From NCBI GenBank assembly GCA_016219235.1, contig JACRBO010000581.1:1-7568 (forward strand): 7,568 bases of DNA, given 5' to 3'. Of this stretch, positions 1 to 5,382 are shown in pieces. The stretch is from Chloroflexota bacterium. GTDB taxonomy: Bacteria > Chloroflexota > Anaerolineae > Fen-1058. Every line of letters starts with the position of its first letter. Position 1 is the first letter of the stretch. The position numbers and the translations under genes are program-made. The notes under the pieces are model-generated. The model saw nothing but the letters and a program-made list of their open reading frames with translations. It was not told where the DNA came from and did not search any database.

Positions 1-1
1 C

Positions 2-1018
2 CCCGTGATCGCGAAGGCGCGGCAGGCGGGCCTGATCAACACCAACATTCCGCTGGAGTATGGCGGCGGCGGCGCGTCGTTGGTGGAAGAGGCGATCGTG
101 TGCGAGGAACTGGCGTGGGGGTGCACGGGTATCAGCACCACAATCATGATCAACAATCTGGCCGCCATCCCCATCATTGTGGCCGGGTCCGAAGAGCAGA
201 AGCAGACCTGGCTGAGCCGCATGTGCGAGGGCCAACTCGGTTCGTATGCGGTGACTGAACCCGCGGCCGGTTCCGATGTGGCGGGCATGTTGAGCACGGC
301 CACGAAGAAGGGCGACGAGTACGTCATCAAAGGCAGCAAGACCTTCATCAGCAACGCCTCGTACTCTAACTTCTTTGTGGTGTTTGCGTATACCGATAAA
401 GCCGCCAAACATCGCGGCATGAGCGCCTTTATCGTAGAGCGTGATCGACCCGGCTTCAGCGTCAGCAAGAAGTTTGACAAGCTGGGACAGCGCGCCTCGG
501 ATACGGCGGAAATTACGCTGGATGAAGTGGTCATCCCCGACTGTCAACGGCTGGGCAAAGAAGGCGATGGCTTCAAGATCGCGATGCAGGTCTTCGATCG
601 ATCACGGCCGACGGTGGCGGCCAGCGCCGTCGGGTTGGCGCAGCGCGCCGTGGATGAGTGCGTGAAGTATGCGAAGGAGCGCACCACCTTCGGCGTGCCG
701 ATCTGGCAGCATCAGGGCATCGGCTTCATGATCGCGGACATGGCGATGAACGTGGAAGCCTCGCGCTTGCTGTCGTGGAAAGCGGCGTGGCTGGTGGATG
801 AAGGCCAATCGAACACGAAACTGGCCGCGTATGCCAAAGCGTTTGCGGCTGACACCGCGATGAAGACCACCGTCGATGCGGTGCAGGTCTTCGGCGGCTA
901 CGGCTTCATGAAGGAATATCCTGTGGAGAAGTTGATGCGCGACGTGAAGGTCTTCCAGATTTACGAAGGCACGTCGCAGGTGCAGCGTACCATCATCATG
1001 CGGGAGTTGTTTAAGTAA
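2..1018 (+). CDS. Acyl-CoA dehydrogenase, 5'-truncated by the window edge
   Basis: This flavoenzyme oxidises acyl-CoA to trans-2-enoyl-CoA with FAD and passes electrons to electron-transfer flavoprotein in the cytoplasm. The frame is open from the window edge, so the GTG at position 5 is probably internal and about 40 N-terminal residues are missing compared with the usual ~380. Numbering from that GTG, the first family signature AVTEPAAGSDVAG is near residues 82-94. The second signature, from QVFGGYGFMKEYP, lies near residues 296-317. The IYEGTSQVQR motif supplies the catalytic glutamate at about residue 321, the position used in short- and medium-chain and butyryl-CoA dehydrogenases. The C-terminal RELFK end is also typical. 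The exact substrate (short-chain, branched-chain or glutaryl-like) cannot be told from sequence alone. Its promoter and any operon partners lie to the left, outside the window. Confidence 0.96.
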   Translation, partial: PVIAKARQAGLINTNIPLEYGGGGASLVEEAIVCEELAWGCTGISTTIMINNLAAIPIIVAGSEEQKQTWLSRMCEGQLGSYAVTEPAAGSDVAGMLSTATKKGDEYVIKGSKTFISNASYSNFFVVFAYTDKAAKHRGMSAFIVERDRPGFSVSKKFDKLGQRASDTAEITLDEVVIPDCQRLGKEGDGFKIAMQVFDRSRPTVAASAVGLAQRAVDECVKYAKERTTFGVPIWQHQGIGFMIADMAMNVEASRLLSWKAAWLVDEGQSNTKLAAYAKAFAADTAMKTTVDAVQVFGGYGFMKEYPVEKLMRDVKVFQIYEGTSQVQRTIIMRELFK

Positions 1019-1084
1019 GGAAACAAGTAGATGCAGACGCTGACTTTCCGCTGGAGTGAGTGTTTTGTCGTCGTCCTATCCTGA
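1017..1084 (+). pseudogene. Orphan 17-codon reading frame with good Shine-Dalgarno, possible remnant of a downstream operon gene
   Basis: The stop codon of the acyl-CoA dehydrogenase overlaps an AAGGAA sequence (1017-1022), followed after 8 nt by an ATG at 1031. This is the arrangement expected for the next gene of an operon. The frame gives MQTLTFRWSECFVVVLS and then stops at 1082-1084. I recognise no family, and 17 codons is too short to judge. It could be a short leader peptide, the left end of a deleted or frameshifted gene, or chance. The convergent NTPase gene begins its 3' end about 105 bp further on, so a rearrangement breakpoint here is conceivable but not shown. Confidence 0.2.
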
Positions 1085-1094
1085 ATTATGACAG

Positions 1095-1111
1095 TTGGAG
1101 AGTCACTCCAA
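1095..1111. terminator. Weak inverted repeat between convergent genes
   Basis: TTGGAG (1095-1100) and CTCCAA (1106-1111) form a perfect 6-bp stem with a 5-nt loop between the convergent 3' ends of the acyl-CoA dehydrogenase and NTPase genes. On the + strand it is followed by AATTATC, not a clear T-run, and on the - strand by CTGTCAT. The location fits a bidirectional terminator, but the stem is short and no U-tract is present on either strand, so this is only a candidate. No better hairpin was found in 1019-1189. Confidence 0.25.
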
Positions 1112-1189
1112 ATTATCGCCACGTTCTAGCAGTTTCGTATCACTTGCATCAGTCGGCGCGGCCGTTGTCTGAGGTCAACGACCAGCGGG

Positions 1190-4100
1190 CTACTTCCCCG
1201 CCGGCCACTGTCCGCAGGTCGCCTGGTAGGGCAGATCGGGGGAGTATAGCCGCCATCCAGTCTGGCTGAAATTGCGGCCCACCCGCTGACAGGCGGCAGT
1301 CTGCCAGGCCTCCACCGTCATCTGCCAGGTTGTCACTGTCCCGTCGACAGTCCCCGCCAACAGCCGATCGCCGTCGACGCTGAACGCTACGCCAGGCACG
1401 GCCCACGGCGCGGTCGAGATGGCTGGGCCAAGCTTGACGGGCGCGCGCAAATTAGACACATCCCAGACGATGATCGCCAGGTCTTCCTGACTGCCAGTCG
1501 CCAGGGTCCGGCCATCCGGGCTGAAGGCCAGGCTGTTGACCTGATCTTGATGGGCAAAAAACAGGGTACTTAGCAGGGTCGGTGTTTGAGGGTCTGAAAC
1601 CTCCCACAACCCGATCGTGCCGTCGGCGTGTCCCAGGGCCAGCGTCTGCCCATCGGGACTCAGCGTTACGCCCACCTGAACCTGGCGCTCAGGTTCATCT
1701 GGAGTCCAGACCCGCAGTTTGTCCGGGGCGCGGCCCGCCGTAACATCCCAGAGCGTGACGGTATCCTGACTGGTTACCCAGAGTTGGCTTCCGTCCGGAC
1801 TGAACGCCATGCCCAGGGGAAATCCCGACAGGCCCTCCAGTCGCCCCAGTTGAATCGGGCCTGCAGGCCGGGAAACATCCCACAGCACAATTTCACCGCC
1901 GACGCAGGCGCCAACCTCATCGGTAACGCCGCAGCCGCCAGCGGCGGCCAGCCGGCCGGCTCTGTCCAGGGCGACGCTGGTGACTCTGGAGCGTGGACCG
2001 GGCGGCGTGATCCCCAGGTTCGACGGCGATTGTCGGTCGGTCAAATCTTTCAGCAGCACCTGACCATCGCCGGTTCCGAGGGCCAGCCTGGCTGAGAGTG
2101 GGGCAAACGCCACACTCCAGAAGTCACGACCGGAGAAACGACTGTCGGGTATATCGCGCTGAAGGGGTGATTGCGAATTATCGGGCCGCCAGAGAATGGC
2201 CTGCCCATCGTCCCCGGCAGACGCCAGCAAGCCGCCGTTCGGACTGAACGCCACGCAACACACGCTGCCCAGATGTCCGGTGAGGAGTGCCCCCAGCGGT
2301 TCTGGCGAGTCGGGATCAGCTACGTTCCACACCCGAATGTGGCCCTTCGAACCGACTGAGGCCAGGGTCTGTCCGTCCGGACTGAACACCACGCTCACTA
2401 CACCGTCGATGTGATCGGTATCCACTCGACTCAGGCGGGTCGGTGTGCGTGGATTGGACATTCCCCACAGGCTCACCGTATCATCGTCATTCGCGGTCGC
2501 TACGATGTCCGCGATCGGGCTGAAGGCGACCTGATTGATGCGCATCGCCTGATCGGGGAGTTCACCCACACGCAATGGCGATCGGGGATTCGTTACGTCC
2601 CACAGGCCGATCGGACCGTCACCCCCGACGGCGACCAACCGGCCGTCGCGGTTGAACGCGACACGCGATCGCCGATCGCCAGGAATTTCACCGATCTGGA
2701 CGGGGGCCTGCGGATCGCCCACATCCCAAAGAAGGATGGCCTCACCATTACCGGCCGAGGCGATGATTTGCCCGTCCGGTCGGAAGACGACATCCGCCAA
2801 TTCCGGCCCGTAGCCCTCGACGGTCAGTTGGACGCCGTCGAAGACTCCGCCAGCCCGCGGCAGTGTAGACAGGTCATCGAGAATCCACAGGGAGATCGAG
2901 CCATTGGCGTGACCCGCCGCCAGCAATCGGGCACGCTGGTTGTACGCCAGCCGGGTGATGCTTTGACGGCCAGCGGTGATGTGCTGCTTGAGGGTGGGCG
3001 ATAGCGGATTCGAAATATCCCACACCCCGAGCGTGCCGTCCGTTTCACCGACGATCAGGCCGCTGTCGCCGGGGCCAAAGGTCACGCTGGATACGGTCGC
3101 GCTGTGGCCCGAGAGATACCTGATCAAAGGCAGATTGTATTGCAGGGCCGTCAGCAGGCTAAGCCGGGTCTCGGGCGTCACTTCGGCGCGCGTGGCTTCA
3201 ACGCTCAACAACAGGGCCTGGTCCAGCCGGTCGGGCAGCTGCACCAGGGCTTGCGTCACCAAAAAGGCGGTGCGCGCTTTCTGCCGGGCCAGATCGCGCT
3301 GCCGGACGGCCTCTGCTTCAGACGCGGCCAGGGTGCCGGCATACTGCGCCTGGAGAACGGCCACGGCGATCAGACTGCCAATGATGGCCACGATGACGGC
3401 CAGCGCTGCGCCGGCTTGTCGCGCCTGGCGTTGACGGACGTGGCGCAGACTGGTGTCAATAAACCGTCGGGCCGGACTGCTCAGCGTGATCTGTCTGGCG
3501 GTCAGTTGCTCGCGGACATGGGCCAGCCGCGCGCCGGCATACAGATAGCTGGTGTCCTGGCGGTGGTCGCCCCAGGTCTGCGCATCTTCGGCCAGCTGAT
3601 TCTGCAGCGCAATCAAGTCCCGGTTCTCGTTCACGATCTGCTGCAGCCACGGCCAGGCCTCGATCAGCTTCTCATGGGCCAATGTCACCGTGATCTGCCC
3701 GGCGGCCGGCCGGTCGATGGTCAGCAGGCGTGTATCGGCCGCGGCCAGGCTATCGATCACCGGTTTGACATCGGCCACTGTTCGACCGGCCGGGATGAAC
3801 TCTTCCAGGCGCGCCGTGCGCCGCGTCACCTGCAAGCCGTATTTGATTTCGACGACACCCCTGAATATCAACCGCAATAGCGCTTCTTCGTCCTTCAATT
3901 TATCAAGCACCCGATCGGCGTGTCGCTTCAACGCGCCGTGGACGCCATCGCGCGCCCGATAATCATCCAACCGCAGCGCCATAACGCCGCCCTGCGCCCG
4001 CTGCGCGTCAAATAGATCCTTCAACACGAACTGCATCAACGGCAGCCTGCCCGGCGCCGATTGCATGTCGTTGACGATCTGCGCGATCAAATTTGGATCG

Positions 4101-4972
4101 ATCCGTAAGCCAACCTGCATGGCCGGCCGTGCTATGGCGCTCACCAGGTCGGCAGGCCGCAATGCGCCGATCTGCTGGAATTGCCGGCCAAGCACCGCAT
4201 TCAACGCTGGATATGCCGCGAAGTTGGGGATGAAGTCGGAGCGCACGGCCAGCAGCACGATCACGCGGCCGCCGTCGACGCTAGCGGCCTGCGTCAACAG
4301 ATTGAGGAATGTCACGCGCTCATCTTCGGCCGCCGTCTGTGTAAAGATCTCCTCAAACTGATCGACAAAGACGACGGCGCATTGATCCGGAGCGTCGGTC
4401 AAGATCGATTCGATGACTTGATGCAGCGCGTCGGCCCTGGCCGCATACCGCCGGAGGTGCTCACCCGCGTCCGGTGATTTTGCCAGGCGCGACATCGCCA
4501 GCGCCAGCGACTCCAGCGGCTTGCGGCCGGGCGTCAGGGTGGTGTACAACCAGCGATCGCTGCCAGGGGCCGCGCCCTTTCTCAGGGCGGGAATGAGGCC
4601 GGCCCGCACCAGCGATGATTTGCCGCTGCCCGATGGGCCGGCTATGACCACCGCGCGCGATGCCTGGATGCGCGCCACCAGCTCAGCCGCCGCGGCCTCG
4701 CGGCCAAAGAACCGATCGGCATCGTCTTCGGTAAAGGTATCCAGGCCCACATAGGGACAGCGGCCATCGAAGGGTCTGGGCTGAAAAGTGGCGCTAATTT
4801 CCCGCAGGAGATCGGTGACTTGTTCGACCGAACAGCCGACCGTGATCTTATCGCGCCCGACGGCGTCGCCGCCGATCGTGATCTGATTGGCGGCGAAGTT
4901 TATGCCGCCGCTTACTGAAGAAACGGCCGTTGCTTGAGGCGTTGCTTTAGGATCGCGTGAGGCTTCCGACAT
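1190..4972 (-). CDS. nSTAND1-type P-loop NTPase with transmembrane segment and C-terminal WD40 propeller(s), 1260 aa
   Basis: A STAND-class NTPase acts as a nucleotide-driven switch; its WD40 region is presumed to sense a ligand or partner. Residues 1-45 are low complexity with the motif GGDAVGRDKI (34-43). The NTPase runs from about 72: entry motif FFGRE (88-92), Walker A GPSGSGKS (112-119), Walker B VVFVDQFEEIF (200-210, D204, E207/E208), RSDF (244-247) and GRLPLMQFVL (308-317). The family's helical part follows with AHEKLIEAWPWL (432-443) and YLYAGARLAHVREQL (476-490). One hydrophobic helix (about 520-542) comes next, then a charged helix (550-610). About 13 WD40-like repeats span 617-1218, and a tail holds AC..VGRN and Y.ATC. 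The ATG is preceded by GAGGA (4981-4977) at 4 nt, and a good promoter lies upstream. No N-terminal effector (TIR, CARD-like, protease, nuclease) is visible, so the output is unknown. The frame is intact. Confidence 0.93.
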   Translation of the reverse strand: MSEASRDPKATPQATAVSSVSGGINFAANQITIGGDAVGRDKITVGCSVEQVTDLLREISATFQPRPFDGRCPYVGLDTFTEDDADRFFGREAAAAELVARIQASRAVVIAGPSGSGKSSLVRAGLIPALRKGAAPGSDRWLYTTLTPGRKPLESLALAMSRLAKSPDAGEHLRRYAARADALHQVIESILTDAPDQCAVVFVDQFEEIFTQTAAEDERVTFLNLLTQAASVDGGRVIVLLAVRSDFIPNFAAYPALNAVLGRQFQQIGALRPADLVSAIARPAMQVGLRIDPNLIAQIVNDMQSAPGRLPLMQFVLKDLFDAQRAQGGVMALRLDDYRARDGVHGALKRHADRVLDKLKDEEALLRLIFRGVVEIKYGLQVTRRTARLEEFIPAGRTVADVKPVIDSLAAADTRLLTIDRPAAGQITVTLAHEKLIEAWPWLQQIVNENRDLIALQNQLAEDAQTWGDHRQDTSYLYAGARLAHVREQLTARQITLSSPARRFIDTSLRHVRQRQARQAGAALAVIVAIIGSLIAVAVLQAQYAGTLAASEAEAVRQRDLARQKARTAFLVTQALVQLPDRLDQALLLSVEATRAEVTPETRLSLLTALQYNLPLIRYLSGHSATVSSVTFGPGDSGLIVGETDGTLGVWDISNPLSPTLKQHITAGRQSITRLAYNQRARLLAAGHANGSISLWILDDLSTLPRAGGVFDGVQLTVEGYGPELADVVFRPDGQIIASAGNGEAILLWDVGDPQAPVQIGEIPGDRRSRVAFNRDGRLVAVGGDGPIGLWDVTNPRSPLRVGELPDQAMRINQVAFSPIADIVATANDDDTVSLWGMSNPRTPTRLSRVDTDHIDGVVSVVFSPDGQTLASVGSKGHIRVWNVADPDSPEPLGALLTGHLGSVCCVAFSPNGGLLASAGDDGQAILWRPDNSQSPLQRDIPDSRFSGRDFWSVAFAPLSARLALGTGDGQVLLKDLTDRQSPSNLGITPPGPRSRVTSVALDRAGRLAAAGGCGVTDEVGACVGGEIVLWDVSRPAGPIQLGRLEGLSGFPLGMAFSPDGSQLWVTSQDTVTLWDVTAGRAPDKLRVWTPDEPERQVQVGVTLSPDGQTLALGHADGTIGLWEVSDPQTPTLLSTLFFAHQDQVNSLAFSPDGRTLATGSQEDLAIIVWDVSNLRAPVKLGPAISTAPWAVPGVAFSVDGDRLLAGTVDGTVTTWQMTVEAWQTAACQRVGRNFSQTGWRLYSPDLPYQATCGQWPAGK
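1319..3124 (-). repeat. WD40-like repeat region (about 13 repeats) within the NTPase gene
   Basis: Repeats of about 43-55 residues end in LWDV-like strands, with the Trp (or equivalent) near residues 651, 696, 749, 791, 836, 882, 928, 975 (degenerate KDLTD), 1031, 1074, 1123, 1170 and 1216. Most contain FSPDGxxLA before the final strands. Most are followed by a proline-bearing linker of the form D-V-S-N/D-P-x-x-P-x-x-L-G; it is clear after repeats 1, 3-6, 9 and 11, and degenerate after several others. Thirteen recognisable repeats is one short of two seven-bladed propellers; an unrecognised blade or strand exchange could make up the difference. At DNA level the FSPDG codons give recurring GTCCGGACTGAA-like strings, but the repeats are otherwise well diverged, so recent duplication is not obvious. 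Confidence 0.88.
3347..3415 (-). other. Predicted transmembrane helix of the NTPase (residues ~520-542)
   Basis: A run of Ala, Val, Ile and Leu with no charged residue over about 22 positions separates the NTPase part from the WD40 part. It is preceded by the strongly basic RHVRQRQARQ (510-519) and followed by a mixed-charge helix. The basic flank suggests, by the positive-inside rule, that the NTPase is cytoplasmic and the propeller lies on the other side of the membrane. The downstream helix is also fairly basic, so the topology is an inference. Confidence 0.75.
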
Positions 4973-4976
4973 ACAG

Positions 4977-4981
4977 TCCTC
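4977..4981 (-). promoter_or_regulatory. Ribosome binding site of the NTPase gene
   Basis: GAGGA on the - strand lies 4 nt before the ATG at 4972-4970. The spacing is slightly short but acceptable, and no competing start lies closer to the promoter. Confidence 0.6.
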
Positions 4982-5010
4982 ACTGGCAGCAGTTGAAGGT
5001 GACTGATGTC

Positions 5011-5039
5011 AATATATCACTCTCTACCATCCGGGTCAA
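5011..5039 (-). promoter_or_regulatory. Sigma70-type promoter for the NTPase gene
   Basis: Read on the - strand, TTGACC (5039-5034) is followed after exactly 17 nt by TATATT (5016-5011), each matching the consensus hexamer at 5 of 6 positions. The expected transcription start is near 5004, giving a leader of about 32 nt with GAGGA at 4981-4977. Spacing, orientation and leader length all agree, so this is a strong candidate; it has not been tested. Confidence 0.65.
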
Positions 5040-5053
5040 TCAATTTGCGTTGA

Positions 5054-5314
5054 GCGGCGCCGGCCGCTGAGAGGTATTCGACCCTGGACGGAAAGCGGGC
5101 TTATGGCCGTTGGCTGATCAGCAGTCTCGACGGCGGGCCGCCCGATTCTTGGCTGTTGAAACCGCAAGACCTGATCGACGTTTCGGGCTTGCTCATCACC
5201 GCTGAAGCGGGCAGATTGCTCCGGCAACCTGAGCGCTGCATGATCATTCCGCCAGGACCTGCTTGCGGCAGCGTGGACTGCTGCGATCTACCCCCAAAGT
5301 GGCTTCCAGACTGA
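5054..5314 (+). other. Start-less open frame, possible gene remnant (86 codons)
   Basis: After a TGA at 5051-5053 the frame stays open to the TGA at 5312-5314. The internal translation looks protein-like (for example GRWLISSLDGG and PQDLIDVSGLLITAEAG), with GC-rich third positions like the neighbouring genes. There is no ATG with a ribosome binding site near its beginning; the only ATG, at 5240, leaves 24 residues and has no clear Shine-Dalgarno. I recognise no family. It may be a decayed fragment of a lost gene or simply a random open frame in GC-rich DNA. Confidence 0.2.
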
Positions 5315-5330
5315 TATGACCCGCGTCATA
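5315..5330. promoter_or_regulatory. Palindrome TATGAC-N4-GTCATA, possible FNR/CRP-family operator
   Basis: TATGAC (5315-5320) and GTCATA (5325-5330) are perfect inverted 6-mers separated by CCGC. Half-sites of the type TTGAY with a 4-nt spacer are typical of FNR-, DNR/NnrR- and related regulators of the CRP superfamily; here the TGAC/GTCA core is kept and the outer TT is AT. The centre (5322.5) lies about 41.5 bp upstream of the start predicted from the -10 element at 5352-5357, the classic class II activator position. No good -35 hexamer exists, consistent with activator dependence. The regulator itself is not in the window. Confidence 0.45.
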
Positions 5331-5351
5331 CGCTCCAGGCAGCGCTCGGCC

Positions 5352-5357
5352 TATACT
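5352..5357 (+). promoter_or_regulatory. -10 element of the kinase-regulator operon
   Basis: TATACT matches TATAAT at 5 of 6 positions. At 16-18 nt upstream there is no TTGACA-like hexamer; the palindrome at 5315-5330 sits in the place where an activator would compensate. The predicted start near 5364 leaves a leader of about 19 nt to the ATG at 5383. Confidence 0.45.
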
Positions 5358-5372
5358 GACGGTATCTGCTGT

Positions 5373-5376
5373 GGAG
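5373..5376 (+). promoter_or_regulatory. Ribosome binding site that decides the kinase start
   Basis: GGAG lies 6 nt upstream of the ATG at 5383. The alternative in-frame GTG at 5371 has no Shine-Dalgarno before it and overlaps this site, so the ATG is preferred and the protein is four residues shorter than the longest frame. Confidence 0.65.
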
Positions 5377-5382
5377 CGCGAC

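Larger units (their letters stand above)
4973..5382. promoter_or_regulatory. Divergent intergenic region between NTPase and sensor kinase genes
   Basis: This gene-free stretch of 410 bp separates two divergently transcribed genes. Its left end holds the ribosome binding site and a near-consensus promoter for the NTPase gene (4977-5039). Its right end holds a palindrome, a -10 element and the ribosome binding site of the kinase gene (5315-5376). The middle, 5040-5314, contains no convincing start codon with a ribosome binding site, tRNA, or strong terminator. It does contain an 86-codon open + strand frame without a start (described separately) and a small GC-rich inverted repeat (GCGGC/GCCGC, 5054-5067). 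Confidence 0.7.

Noticed and set aside
2411..3004. 197-codon open frame on the + strand opposite the WD40 repeats
   Set aside because: The apparent internal similarity merely mirrors the WD40 repeat codons on the other strand; no independent protein features.
3104..3880. 258-codon open frame on the + strand opposite the NTPase gene
   Set aside because: It lies wholly antisense to a gene with clear nSTAND motifs; its translation is Gln/Arg/Gly-rich with no recognisable domain and no good ribosome binding site. Long antisense frames are common in GC-rich genes.
1190..4972. NTPase as a known anti-phage Avs or NLR-like system
   Set aside because: Those proteins carry a recognisable effector and usually TPR or similar sensor repeats; here there is no effector, a membrane helix is present and the repeats are WD40. 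A defence role is possible but not supported by the sequence or neighbours.
5036..5227. 63-codon - strand frame in the intergenic region
   Set aside because: It ends inside the NTPase promoter, has no clear ribosome binding site and shows no recognisable features.
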